Of a DNA stretch of 64,000 nucleotides, positions 44,680 through 53,042 are shown one piece after another. The notes beneath the pieces are model-generated. The model was not told the origin of the DNA, did no database searches, and worked only from the letters and a program-made list of their open reading frames with translations. The translations under genes were made by a program, and so were the position numbers. Location: contig NZ_QAON01000001.1 of NCBI RefSeq assembly GCF_003051055.1, positions 496,001-560,000 of the forward strand, given 5' to 3'. Positions within the stretch are counted from its first letter, which is position 1; each line of letters opens with the position of its first letter. Origin of the DNA: Agitococcus lubricus. Lineage in GTDB: Bacteria > Pseudomonadota > Gammaproteobacteria > Pseudomonadales > Moraxellaceae.

Positions 44680-44781
44680 TTAACCTCCTCTTAAACGCAT
44701 AAAAATGGCTTGTGCTTCATCGTAGGTATCAGCAAAACCTCGGTCTACAACGCTCCATAAATATAATACTTTGCTGCTCAT
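44680..44781 (-). CDS. Small 33-aa ORF upstream of the poly-G gene
   Basis: A 33-residue ORF (MSSKVLYLWSVVDRGFADTY then DEAQAIFMRLRGG) preceded by a strong AAGGAG. Its TAA ends 2 bases before the ATG of the poly-G gene, implying translational coupling, and its own last codons AGAGGAGG provide that gene's ribosome binding site. Its sequence resembles the start of the downstream protein (VLYLW.. / VIIWDAD.., then a Tyr/Asp..A helix), so it may be a truncated paralog or a genuine small protein. Confidence 0.6.
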   Translation of the reverse strand: MSSKVLYLWSVVDRGFADTYDEAQAIFMRLRGG

Positions 44782-44905
44782 TTTAGGTCTCCTTAAACTT
44801 GTCTGTTATAATCTAACTATTCATATTTTAACTAAGCCAAGCTAGTTGCTTTGTGTTGGCCTGTCAATGCTCAAAGGCTAAGCTATGGCGTAAGAGCGTC
44901 ATAAA

Positions 44906-45850
44906 ATGTCTGTTTATACTCAGTTAACCTTAAGCGAAATCCAAGAATTTGTTAGCCAATACCAATTACAAGCGGTTGGCTATCAACCTATTCAAGCAGG
45001 AATAGAAAACAGTAATTATTTTGTTAGTACTGCCAATGGCCAAGAGTTTGTGCTAACCATTTTTGAAGAGTTAAATGGCCAAGAGGCAAATTTTTTAGCC
45101 CCTTTATTACAACATCTGCAACAAGCAGGCGTGGCTGTAGCCGCTCCTTTAATTGCCAATAATGGTCAAAGTTTATTGACCATTAAAGATAAAGCCGCGC
45201 AATTAGCACCGCGCATTCAAGGTCAACATCCCTTACAGGTTAACGTTGCCCAAGCACAAATTATGGGCGAGCAACTGGCAAAATTACATTTGGCTCTAAA
45301 AAAATACCCACTCAAACGTAGCAACGCACATGGGGCAGCTTGGTGGCAAAAAGAAGCCGCCAAAGCACGCAATGGCATGTCTCAAGTTGAACAGTTGATT
45401 TTAGATACTGTGCTCAATGATTTTGAAGAAACCACCGAAGATTTTGATGATTTGCCTAAAGGCTTAATTCATGGTGATTTATTTCGCGATAACACCTTAT
45501 TTGCTGGTGATGAACTCAAAGCGATTTTAGATTTTTCCGAGGCGGGTAAAGATTATTGGTTGTTAGATATTGCTATTACCATCAATGATTTTTGTAGTGA
45601 TTGGCCGAATGTGGCTCTTAATCAAGCGTTATATCACGCCTTTTTAAGCGGCTATCAAAAAGTACGCACACTCACCGAAGATGAGCAAGAAGTCTTACCC
45701 ACGTTTTTGACGATGGCAGCAACACGTTTTTGGTTGTCACGGCTGAGTGTTGCCAAACGCAATGCCGCCGAAGGTCGCACAGGCGAGCATGTGTTACAAA
45801 AAGACCCGCAAGAAATGTTAGCGATGGTAAAAGCACGCTTAGCATCTTAA
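44906..45850 (+). CDS. thrB: Homoserine kinase, APH-type ThrB
   Basis: A 314-residue kinase of the aminoglycoside-phosphotransferase fold, the ThrB form used by Pseudomonas and Acinetobacter. It phosphorylates homoserine for threonine synthesis. Motifs: YQPIQAGIENSNYFVSTANG (nucleotide loop), catalytic GLIHGDLFRDNTLF (Brenner His-Asp), and AILDFSEAGKDYWLLDIAITIND (metal-binding Asp). The end (TRFWLSRLSVAKRN) is family-typical. It converges tail to tail on a GGDEF gene, overlapping by 4 bases. Confidence 0.92.
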   Translation: MSVYTQLTLSEIQEFVSQYQLQAVGYQPIQAGIENSNYFVSTANGQEFVLTIFEELNGQEANFLAPLLQHLQQAGVAVAAPLIANNGQSLLTIKDKAAQLAPRIQGQHPLQVNVAQAQIMGEQLAKLHLALKKYPLKRSNAHGAAWWQKEAAKARNGMSQVEQLILDTVLNDFEETTEDFDDLPKGLIHGDLFRDNTLFAGDELKAILDFSEAGKDYWLLDIAITINDFCSDWPNVALNQALYHAFLSGYQKVRTLTEDEQEVLPTFLTMAATRFWLSRLSVAKRNAAEGRTGEHVLQKDPQEMLAMVKARLAS

Positions 45851-46983
45851 CGGTTAACGGTACAATCTCGACCATTGGCTTTGGCTTGATACAAGGCTTC
45901 GTCTGCACGTTTAATGGTTTCATGGATGGTTTCATGTTGACGATAACTGCTAATCCCTGCTGAGAAGCTGACACGCAATGCAGGCTGATGTTGGCTAATG
46001 GGATACTCTTGTAGCAATTTCCGCAAACGGTCTAAGCCAATGCTCGGCTGGCCAGCGTTGGTTTCGGGCATGAGTAATAAAAACTCTTCACCGCCCCAAC
46101 GGCTTAATAAGTCTGCTTTACGCAGTGTGTTTTTGGCAATTTCGGCAAAGCCGTGTAACACTTCATCGCCAACTAAGTGGCCATACTGGTCATTGATTTT
46201 CTTAAAATAGTCTAAATCAATCATGGCAATCGAAAACCCTGTGGGTTCACGCTCTTGATTCTGTACATATTCAGCCAAGACCTCACTCATGCGGCGACGA
46301 TTGATAAGGCCTGTTAATTCATCGTGGGCGGCTATTTTTTTAATATGTTCCAGTGCTTGTTCTAGCTCGTATTTTTGGGCTTTTAGTTTGTCGCGCATTT
46401 CACTGATTTGTGCAGCCAAACTGCCAATAGTCGGCATAATGGTCAGCGCCAAAATAAAATTGACCAACTCTAAGGCAAAGGGATAGTTGTCTGGGTCGGT
46501 GTTGACCTTATAAAGCATGGCAATTGCCAAGGTTAGCACACCGTAAGCGGCAGAAATCACCGAGCTACGGGCACTCATGGTAAAAATACAAAATACCATC
46601 ACTAACGCATATAAACTTAAGATGCTACTGTGCGCTTGTCCCGTGACGGTATATGACAACGAAATCCACGTCAGGGCGACTAATACTTGTGGTAAGGTCA
46701 GCGCAGGTTCTTTGAAACGTAGATTGATACCCGTACGTAAGGCAATATAAAAGCCCAAACATGAGCATAACATGCCAATATTCAGCCAATGCGCTTGCTG
46801 AGGATTCATACCCCCTACAGATGAAAAATAGAGTGTAATACCTACAGAGACAACAAAGACTAAGCCCGCCAATAAAGAACGGCGTATTCGCAAACGCTGC
46901 TTGCTATTCGTGCTTAATAAAAAGTCAAGGATACGGCTATAAAATGGGGGTGTAGCCATAGTACCACTAGCGTGTGTCATCAT
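45847..46983 (-). CDS. Membrane diguanylate cyclase
   Basis: A 378-residue protein with six or so hydrophobic helices (residues about 28-205) followed by a short coiled coil (SEMRDKLKAQKYELEQAL) and a GGDEF domain (about 215-375). The domain has HDELTGLINRRRMSEVL, IDLDYFKKINDQYGHLVGDEVL and an intact signature WGGEEFLLLMP, so it should make c-di-GMP. Start may be either of the two adjacent Met codons. It overlaps thrB tail to tail. No I-site (RxxD) mismatch was checked further than the visible RKADLLSRWGG (RKAD present). Confidence 0.92.
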   Translation of the reverse strand: MMTHASGTMATPPFYSRILDFLLSTNSKQRLRIRRSLLAGLVFVVSVGITLYFSSVGGMNPQQAHWLNIGMLCSCLGFYIALRTGINLRFKEPALTLPQVLVALTWISLSYTVTGQAHSSILSLYALVMVFCIFTMSARSSVISAAYGVLTLAIAMLYKVNTDPDNYPFALELVNFILALTIMPTIGSLAAQISEMRDKLKAQKYELEQALEHIKKIAAHDELTGLINRRRMSEVLAEYVQNQEREPTGFSIAMIDLDYFKKINDQYGHLVGDEVLHGFAEIAKNTLRKADLLSRWGGEEFLLLMPETNAGQPSIGLDRLRKLLQEYPISQHQPALRVSFSAGISSYRQHETIHETIKRADEALYQAKANGRDCTVNR

Positions 46984-47240
46984 CTGATATGTCGGTTGTT
47001 GTTGTAAGTCATAAAACGCTTTAAGTGCGTCCGAGCATAGTCAGCGTGTAATCAGCCATGATAATCGTCTGTGGTATGGCTTGAGTCGTAAAAAGTGTTG
47101 TCATTATCACAAAACAACACAAGAGCAAGGGAGTATCCCTAGTATGACTATGCGAGTGTTTATTTATTGGCCTAATCATAGAGCAAAACGCTAACGCATA
47201 CCAATATTATTTATGGCACTTTCGTACCGCTTAGCAGTAG

Positions 47241-47253
47241 TCAACAGACCCTA
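47241..47253. repeat. Repeat family C end motif at znuA stop
   Basis: TCAACAGACCCTA (47241-47253) repeats the motif at 27745-27757. As there, the CTA forms the TAG stop of the minus-strand gene (znuA). Confidence 0.55.
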
Positions 47254-48093
47254 CTGTAAGCACTTAAAAATCGTATCGGCAATTTGTTGTAGTCCCATAC
47301 TATAGCTGCTGGCTTGGCTAAAGTTTTCATCAACCATCGCATATCGCATCTGCTTACCAAACACTTGTTCGGTAAATTTGCGGTCAAATTGTGGTTCGGT
47401 TAACAAGCATTGCCACGCTTGTGCTTGTGCCTGTTGTTTAATTTGTAAGACGTGTTTTAGCCCGGCTTTTTGTTCGGGACTGACTGTTAAACTGCCACGA
47501 TAATGCAGACCTAAGCTCGCTTCTAAATATTGATAGGCATCGTGATAAGCTAAATAGTCACGTTGTTTGAGTGTGGCAAAACGCTGTTGGATTTGCACTA
47601 AAGTACCTTTGACCTGCTCGGCAAAATGATGAGCATTTTGTTGATATTTGGCTGCATATTCGGGACGCTGCTTGCCGCGTATTTCTGCAATTTTATAGGC
47701 CAACTTTATCGCATTGTCGGGGGCTAACCATAAATGACTATCTAAGGTTTTGGGTTGGCCTTGTAAGCTATTGAGGTCTCGCCACGTCAAGGCTTGACTA
47801 CTGACACTCCGTAGACTTAAAACATGCGCATGATTGGCCATGAGTTTTGCCAAAAAACTTTCATGGTCTGCACCGACCCAAATCACTAATTCTGCACGTT
47901 GGATGGCCAAACGCTCAGACGGTTTTAGCGCGTAATGATGCGCTGAAGCACCGATGGGTAATAATTGTTGTGCTTGTTCGACGCCGTCAGTCACCGCATT
48001 ACTAATTAAGGTTAACGGTTTGATGGTGGTGACAATGGACGCGTGAGAAAAGGCACTGAGAATGAGTAAACAAAAGCAAAGAAGTACTTTCAT
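47251..48093 (-). CDS. znuA: Zinc ABC transporter substrate-binding protein
   Basis: A 280-residue periplasmic metal-binding protein with signal peptide MKVLLCFCLLILSAFSHA. Metal ligands and motifs of cluster A-I proteins are visible: GASAHHYALKPSERLAIQ, GADHESFLAKL, DSHLWLAPDNAI, DYLAYHDAYQYLE. The His-rich loop typical of many ZnuA proteins is absent, so the protein is compact. It is divergent from zur-znuC-znuB with a Zur box between, which fixes zinc as the probable substrate. Its stop codon sits in a repeat motif. Confidence 0.93.
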   Translation of the reverse strand: MKVLLCFCLLILSAFSHASIVTTIKPLTLISNAVTDGVEQAQQLLPIGASAHHYALKPSERLAIQRAELVIWVGADHESFLAKLMANHAHVLSLRSVSSQALTWRDLNSLQGQPKTLDSHLWLAPDNAIKLAYKIAEIRGKQRPEYAAKYQQNAHHFAEQVKGTLVQIQQRFATLKQRDYLAYHDAYQYLEASLGLHYRGSLTVSPEQKAGLKHVLQIKQQAQAQAWQCLLTEPQFDRKFTEQVFGKQMRYAMVDENFSQASSYSMGLQQIADTIFKCLQ

Positions 48094-48171
48094 GCATGTG
48101 TCGCTAGGTAGGCTAAATCAGAAAAATCAGGAGCACGATTAAACGCGTTAAAGACCATGTTTACCGTGGTA

Positions 48172-48196
48172 GATGTGTTATATTATTACATTATTT
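48172..48196. promoter_or_regulatory. Zur operator between znuA and zur
   Basis: GATGTGTTATATTATTACAT at 48172-48191 (continuing TATTT) matches the gammaproteobacterial Zur-box pattern with core GTTATANTATAAC (one mismatch). It is centred in the znuA-zur intergenic region, so zinc-replete Zur would repress both directions. Confidence 0.8.
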
Positions 48197-48213
48197 CTGT
48201 GGTTCTACCAATC

Positions 48214-48699
48214 ATGACGCCCGATGTTTTTCATCACCATCAGCATGAACAATGTATTCATAGTGCGCTAGAAGCAGCAGAGCGCTTATGTGCCGACCGT
48301 AATGTCCGTTTAACCGCTATTCGCAAACGGGTATTGGAGTTGGTATGGGCAAGTCATCAACCACTAGGGGCGTATGCTATTTTAGATAGACTGACCGAAG
48401 AAGGGCATAAGCCAGCACCGCCAACGGTATATCGTGCCTTAGATTTTTTATTAGAGCAGGGCTTGGTACACCGTATTGCCTCATTGAATGCGTATTTAGG
48501 TTGTACGCATCCACAACAACAGCATTTAGCGTGTTTTTTTCTGTGTCAGCAGTGTGGTAATGCCGAGGAAATGACCGATAGTCATACCTTACAACAAGAA
48601 ATCAATCGCCATGCCGCGCATGTGGGCTTTAGTATTCGTCAGCCTGTATTAGAGCTAACGGGCGTTTGTCAGCATTGTTTACAGGCCACGACACCATGA
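48214..48699 (+). CDS. zur: Zinc uptake regulator Zur (Fur family)
   Basis: A 161-residue Fur-family repressor from ATG 48214 (MTPDVFHHHQHEQCIHSAL); the open frame reaches 48157, but that would place coding sequence over the Zur box. The HTH region RLTAIRKRVLELVW and PTVYRALDFLLEQGLVHRI fit Fur proteins. Zinc-binding Cys pairs are CQQC and CQHC near residues 110-155. Its TGA overlaps the znuC ATG (ATGA). It represses the zinc-import operon in high zinc. Confidence 0.92.
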   Translation: MTPDVFHHHQHEQCIHSALEAAERLCADRNVRLTAIRKRVLELVWASHQPLGAYAILDRLTEEGHKPAPPTVYRALDFLLEQGLVHRIASLNAYLGCTHPQQQHLACFFLCQQCGNAEEMTDSHTLQQEINRHAAHVGFSIRQPVLELTGVCQHCLQATTP

Positions 48700-49478
48700 C
48701 CGAGACCCTATTAGCTTTTCAGAATGTCAGTTGGCAGCATGAACAACGCATCATTGTCCGAGACATCGACTTTACGGTACAACGTGGCGAAATTGTGACG
48801 CTGATTGGCCCGAATGGTTCGGGAAAGTCCTCATTGGTCAAAATGGCGGTTGGCCTGCTTACTCCGACAGCAGGGGTACGTCAACTGGCGAACAAGGTGC
48901 GTATTGGCTATATGCCGCAGGCTTTACGCTTAGACCGTTCATTACCCTTAACTGTGCGTCATTTTTTAGAGTTAGCCTCGCCCAAACCCGCCCCCATTCA
49001 GTTATTAATTGCCTTAAATGAAGTTGGTGCAGAGCATTTATTAAACAATTCGGTACACACGCTATCAGGTGGCGAATGGCAACGTATTTTATTGGCCAGA
49101 GCCTTACTGAGGCAGCCCGATTTATTGGTCTTAGATGAGCCAATGCAAGGCGTAGATTTGACAGGACAAGAAGAACTCTACCAACTGATTGCGCAATTAC
49201 CAACGCAGCACCGTTGTGGGGTCTTGATGGTGTCCCATGATTTGCATTTGGTGATGGCTGCGACCGATAAAGTCATCTGTTTGAATGGGCATATTTGTTG
49301 TCAGGGACACCCAGAGTCTGTCAGTAACCATCCTGAATATTTACGGTTATTTGGCTTACAAGGCAGTCAGGGTCTAGCAGTTTATAGTCATCATCACGAC
49401 CATCAACACGATGCGCATGGCTGTGTTACGCCTCACCTTGCACCACGTCTAGATTTGCGTCGGCAGACATTATCCTAA
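48696..49478 (+). CDS. znuC: Zinc ABC transporter ATP-binding protein
   Basis: A 260-residue ABC ATPase starting at ATG 48696 (MTETLLAFQNVSWQHEQRII), overlapping the zur stop. Walker A GPNGSGKSSLVKMAVGLL, Q-loop YMPQALRLD, signature LSGGEWQRILLARALL, Walker B LLVLDEPMQGVD and switch MVSHDLHLVM are intact. The C-terminus is His-rich (YSHHHDHQHDAHGCVTPH), which may bind zinc. znuB follows after 12 bases. It energises zinc import with ZnuA and ZnuB. Confidence 0.96.
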   Translation: MTETLLAFQNVSWQHEQRIIVRDIDFTVQRGEIVTLIGPNGSGKSSLVKMAVGLLTPTAGVRQLANKVRIGYMPQALRLDRSLPLTVRHFLELASPKPAPIQLLIALNEVGAEHLLNNSVHTLSGGEWQRILLARALLRQPDLLVLDEPMQGVDLTGQEELYQLIAQLPTQHRCGVLMVSHDLHLVMAATDKVICLNGHICCQGHPESVSNHPEYLRLFGLQGSQGLAVYSHHHDHQHDAHGCVTPHLAPRLDLRRQTLS

Positions 49479-49490
49479 AAGGTACATTTC

Positions 49491-50282
49491 ATGTGGGAGA
49501 TTCTTTGGCCTGCTTGGTTGGGTGGCGTATTGGTCGCCATGACAGCTGCACCGTTAGGGTGTTTATTAGTGTGGCGGCGGCTGGCTTATTTTGGCGATAG
49601 TTTGTCGCACGCGACCCTATTAGGTGTTGCCTTGAGTTTATGGTGGCAAATCCCTGTTTGGGGCGGTATTTTGAGCGTGTGTTTATTATTAGCACTCGCT
49701 TTAGCCAGTTTATTGGCAGGCCGACATTTACCGTCAGACGCGATATTATCGTTATTATCTGCAACGACACTCAGTGCAGGCCTGATAGCCATTAGCCAAC
49801 TGCCGACAGCTCGCGTCGATTTATTGGCCTATTTGTTTGGTGATTTATTGAGCCTCACCGAGGCAGATTTACCGTTATTAGCGGGCATATTGCTCGTTGT
49901 GATGGCGGTGATGGCCTATTTTTGGCGTGCTTTAGTGTTAGTGGCGGTAGATGAGGAATTAGCCGCGGTCGAAGGGGTAGCGGTGCTTCGTTTACGCTTG
50001 CTATTACTGGTATTATTAGTGCTGGTGATTACCGTCGCCATGAAAGTCGTTGGTAGCTTACTGATTACGGCGTTATTAGTCATTCCAACCTTAGTCGCGC
50101 GGCCTTTAACACAGCATCCTACACAGATGGCATTGGTAGCGGCGATGACGGGCAGTGTGGCGGTGAGTGTGGGCTTGGCAGGCAGTTTTTATGGGGATAC
50201 ACCCGTCGGGCCGAGTATTGTGGTTGTAGCGGCATTGCTGTTTGTTGGCGTGCAATTACAGCAAAAATTAAAACGAAATTAG
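49491..50282 (+). CDS. znuB: Zinc ABC transporter permease
   Basis: A 263-residue inner-membrane permease of the ABC-3 family with about eight helices. Conserved parts: [56 protein letters not shown] and [22 protein letters not shown]. It is the third gene of the zur-znuC-znuB operon, and the yebC-like gene begins 16 bases after its stop. Confidence 0.96.
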   Translation: MWEILWPAWLGGVLVAMTAAPLGCLLVWRRLAYFGDSLSHATLLGVALSLWWQIPVWGGILSVCLLLALALASLLAGRHLPSDAILSLLSATTLSAGLIAISQLPTARVDLLAYLFGDLLSLTEADLPLLAGILLVVMAVMAYFWRALVLVAVDEELAAVEGVAVLRLRLLLLVLLVLVITVAMKVVGSLLITALLVIPTLVARPLTQHPTQMALVAAMTGSVAVSVGLAGSFYGDTPVGPSIVVVAALLFVGVQLQQKLKRN

Positions 50283-50298
50283 TTTCTGGAGAGCGCAC

Positions 50299-50991
50299 AT
50301 GGGTGCACAGTGGAAAGCGAAACATAAAGAAGTCGCTGCCAACCTAAAGGGCAAGGTGTTTGGCAAATTGTCTAAAGAAATCATGGTAGCTGCACGTAAT
50401 GGTGCAGACCCTGCCATGAATCCGCGTTTACGTTTGGCGATTGAACAAGCCAAAAAAGCTTCTATGCCGCGTGACACCTTAGAGCGTGCTATAAAAAAAG
50501 GCGCAGGGTTATTGGATGGTGGGGTGAACTTTGAAAAAGTGGTGTATGAAGGCTTTGCTCCACATCGTGTCCCCGTGATTGTTGAGTGTTTAACCGATAA
50601 CGTCAACCGTACCATTTCGAGTATGCGGGTGTTATTTCGTAAAGGGCAATTAGGCGCGTCAGGTTCGGTGTCATGGGATTTTGACCACCTTGGTATTATT
50701 GAAGCCTCAGGCCAAGCCGATGCGGAGTTAGCAGCGATTGAAGCGGGTGCAGAAGATTTTGAAGTAGATGACGAAGGTGAAGTCACGTTTTATACCGCAA
50801 TGACAGACTTAGACAGTGTGTGTCGTGAGTTGCCACAACACGGTTTTACCGTACAGTCGGCAAAGTTAGGCTATCGCGCCAAGAATCCCGTCAGTTTAGC
50901 AGACGCTGAACGGGATGAAGTGATTGCCTTTTTAGAAGCGATGGATGCTGATGACGATGTGCAGCATGTATATGTGGGCTTAGGGGCTTAG
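50299..50991 (+). CDS. YebC/PmpR-family regulatory protein (YeeN type)
   Basis: A 230-residue YebC-family protein (DUF28) starting [41 protein letters not shown]. This opening is the YeeN subgroup rather than MAGHSKWANI of canonical YebC. Further blocks are [34 protein letters not shown] and [13 protein letters not shown]. The family includes transcription factors and factors aiding translation of polyproline stretches. It directly follows znuB and may be transcribed with it. RBS GGAG lies upstream. Confidence 0.93.
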   Translation: MGAQWKAKHKEVAANLKGKVFGKLSKEIMVAARNGADPAMNPRLRLAIEQAKKASMPRDTLERAIKKGAGLLDGGVNFEKVVYEGFAPHRVPVIVECLTDNVNRTISSMRVLFRKGQLGASGSVSWDFDHLGIIEASGQADAELAAIEAGAEDFEVDDEGEVTFYTAMTDLDSVCRELPQHGFTVQSAKLGYRAKNPVSLADAERDEVIAFLEAMDADDDVQHVYVGLGA

Positions 50992-51057
50992 TGCGAAAAG
51001 TACTTGACCGATAGACATAAGTTAGCGATTATCAAAACAGCTATTTTTTATTGAATG

Positions 51058-51222
51058 ATGACCATGACCTCCGTTTTATTGCGCCTTGTAAATCACAAAC
51101 GCTGTAACGACAAGCTGCCAGTCGCGGCTGTGTCTGTGTCGTCATTTGCTGCCGCTCGTGCCAAGAAGGCCGCACTCCGCGTCGTGGTGTGGCATGTACT
51201 TCTGTTTTGGCGGCCGAAATAG
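51058..51222 (+). CDS. Possible small basic protein
   Basis: A 54-residue ORF, MTMTSVLLRLVNHKRCNDKL followed by PVAAVSVSSFAAARAKKAAL and RVVVWHVLLFWRPK, ending at 51222. It is basic, more GC-rich than its surroundings, and ends 20 bases before a strong terminator. The ATG lies in ATGATGACCATG after a poor ribosome binding site. Evidence is weak; it may be spurious. Confidence 0.3.
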   Translation: MTMTSVLLRLVNHKRCNDKLPVAAVSVSSFAAARAKKAALRVVVWHVLLFWRPK

Positions 51223-51241
51223 CAGAAATTGCCATCTTCCC

Positions 51242-51270
51242 AAAAAAGGCCGCTTTTAGCGGCCTTTTTT
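51242..51270 (+). terminator. Strong intrinsic terminator
   Basis: AAAAAAGGCCGC pairs with GCGGCCTTTTTT across TTTTA (51242-51270). It lies between the yebC-like gene or small ORF and the DMT transporter, and the 30-base gap to the next start is short. Confidence 0.92.
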
Positions 51271-51301
51271 ATTTTCTGTCCCTTTGTTTTGGAGCGCAAT
51301 C

Positions 51302-52243
51302 ATGGACAACGACCCCCCGCAGATGCACTTAGTCAGTCGTTATGCCTTGCTGGTTTTTATTTGGTCAACTACCCCTTTAGCCGTCGTGTTAAGCATTCGC
51401 GAGTTACATCCAATTTGGGCCTTAGCCTTACGTTTTGCCTTAGCCACGCCCTTTGCAACCTTGTGTTTATGGTTGTGCAAAGCACCATTACCACTGACTA
51501 AAGCTGCCTTCGTCAGTTATAGCGTTGGCATGTTAAGCCTGTTTGGTGCGATGATTTTTACCTATTTGGGGGCAGTGTATTTGCCATCTAGCTTGATTTC
51601 GTTGCTATTTGGCTTAGCGCCTTTGTTTGTGGGGATGTTGGCGCATGGTGTCTTTAAGACGCAAAAACTAGGGGTAAACCAATGGGCGGGACTGATACTG
51701 GCATTGTTGGGGTTATGGATGATTTTTGCCCATGACGAGCAGCACGGCACACAGCACTATGCCTTAGGTATTGTTTTGACCTTGTTAGGGGTTTTTTGTT
51801 ATGTGGCTTCGGTATTTTTATTAAAAAAACAAACCATAGTATTACATCCCTTAGCGCAAACAACAGGCTCTTTATTGTTGTCTAGTGTGGCGATGTTATG
51901 TGTTTTACCTTTTTATTGGTCATTTAGACCAACACAGATGCCGTCGGTTGTCACTATCACGGCCTTACTGTACAGTGTGGTGATGGCTTCTGTCGTGGCG
52001 ATGTTTTGTTATTTTTATTTGGTCAAACAGCTTGCCCCTGCAACCATTTCGTTGACAACGTTACTCACACCAATGTTTGCGCTGTTATGGGGATATTGCT
52101 TTAATGACGAGCGATTTAATGGCGATACCGCATGGGGCATGTTGTCTATCATGCTCGGTTTATTGGCGTATTTTGCCAAAGACATAAAGTTATATTTTAA
52201 CCCTGCAGAGGCTGTAAGTCCTGAATCCAAAAGTGCGCTATAA
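51302..52243 (+). CDS. EamA (DMT superfamily) transporter
   Basis: A 313-residue membrane protein from ATG 51302 (MDNDPPQMHLVSRYALL), seven bases after GGAG; a TTG at 51284 is in frame. It has ten hydrophobic helices in two EamA repeats (FIWSTTPLAVV, GMLSLFGAMIFTYLGAVYLPSSLISLLFGLAPLFVGML in repeat 1; VFLLKK..SLLLSSVAMLCVLPFYWSF in repeat 2). Such transporters export metabolites such as amino acids; substrate unknown. It follows a terminator closely and so has its own promoter. Confidence 0.88.
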   Translation: MDNDPPQMHLVSRYALLVFIWSTTPLAVVLSIRELHPIWALALRFALATPFATLCLWLCKAPLPLTKAAFVSYSVGMLSLFGAMIFTYLGAVYLPSSLISLLFGLAPLFVGMLAHGVFKTQKLGVNQWAGLILALLGLWMIFAHDEQHGTQHYALGIVLTLLGVFCYVASVFLLKKQTIVLHPLAQTTGSLLLSSVAMLCVLPFYWSFRPTQMPSVVTITALLYSVVMASVVAMFCYFYLVKQLAPATISLTTLLTPMFALLWGYCFNDERFNGDTAWGMLSIMLGLLAYFAKDIKLYFNPAEAVSPESKSAL

Positions 52244-52420
52244 GCCTAACGGCTATTGACATTAGGCGCATCAGTACCTTGAACATCTAAACAGAATTGC
52301 GTACAACACCTTGCCAATAGCGATACGCGTGGCAAGGTGAGTTTGTATCAAATCGATATCAAGGGTCGTCCCCAAATATCTATTTGTAGCGAGAGACAGA
52401 TGAGGGCAGATAACGTAATC
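52244..52420. other. Intergenic stretch
   Basis: No gene seen. Imperfect hairpin potential occurs around AAGCCTAACGGCTATT just after the transporter stop. The repeat family A copy 3 follows at 52421-52544. Confidence 0.4.
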
Positions 52421-52544
52421 AGGATTTAGGCATTTCACCGAAATTAGCGCGTTTTGTGAACATAAAACCATTACTTCGACTCCGCTCAGTAACCATAAAA
52501 ACGGTTGAAATGTGAGCAAATAAGCGATAGCCGCGTAAGTCCTA
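52421..52544. repeat. MITE-like repeat family A, copy 3, with inserted REP half-site
   Basis: Related to 5604-5704 and 6816-6915 (shared GCGTAAGTCCTA at 52533-52544, CATTTCACCGAAATTAGCGC at 52431-52450). Compared with copy 2 it carries about 24 extra bases in the centre, including CTTCGACTCCGCTCAG (52464-52480), the core of repeat family B. Its right end abuts the stop codon of the Spy-like gene. Confidence 0.78.
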
Positions 52545-52919
52545 TTAATGTGTTTGTGTGGGCGCACGCATCTCAGCATCAGGCATGGGCGGATGAGGGG
52601 GATGACGACGTTTGAGCATCTTATCAAATTGTGCCATTTGTTTGTCGTTCAAAATCGTCGCCATTTCTGCGCGTTGGCTTGAACGTAGCTTTTCGACCTC
52701 AGCCCGCTCGTTGTCATGTGTTTGCTGATATTGGTCATGGATTTTATCCATCGCGGCGCGATGTTTAGCCATCAGTTTTTCCAGCTTTTCTGTTTGGCTG
52801 GCATTGAGTTGTAAATGGCGGCTCAAATCGGCTTGACGAGGACAATCCTGCACTGAGTTGGCTAAGACGGGGCTACTGAGTATTAGCCCTAACATAAAAG
52901 TAGGTAGGTATTTAGACAT
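52545..52919 (-). CDS. Spy/CpxP-like periplasmic protein
   Basis: A 124-residue protein from ATG 52919 (MSKYLPTFMLGLILSSPVLA, signal peptide), with GGAG upstream; the longer open frame is not favoured. The mature part is helical and carries the LTxxQ-like pattern twice: LNASQTEKLEKLMAKHRAAMD and LNDKQMAQFDKMLKRR. This is the Spy/CpxP/P-pilus chaperone-like (LTXXQ motif) family, which binds unfolded periplasmic proteins. It lies near a BaeSR-like system, the usual regulator of spy, supporting the call. Its stop follows directly on a repeat. Confidence 0.78.
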   Translation of the reverse strand: MSKYLPTFMLGLILSSPVLANSVQDCPRQADLSRHLQLNASQTEKLEKLMAKHRAAMDKIHDQYQQTHDNERAEVEKLRSSQRAEMATILNDKQMAQFDKMLKRRHPPHPPMPDAEMRAPTQTH

Positions 52920-53042
52920 TATCATTTCTCCTATAACCGCATCGAAAAACCAAGTCTTTAGCGTAGATTTGGTGTTGATGAGCACATTATGCGCATTAAA
53001 TGCGTAGCAAATAAGGACGTATCGTGGAAAGATAAAGCGAGT

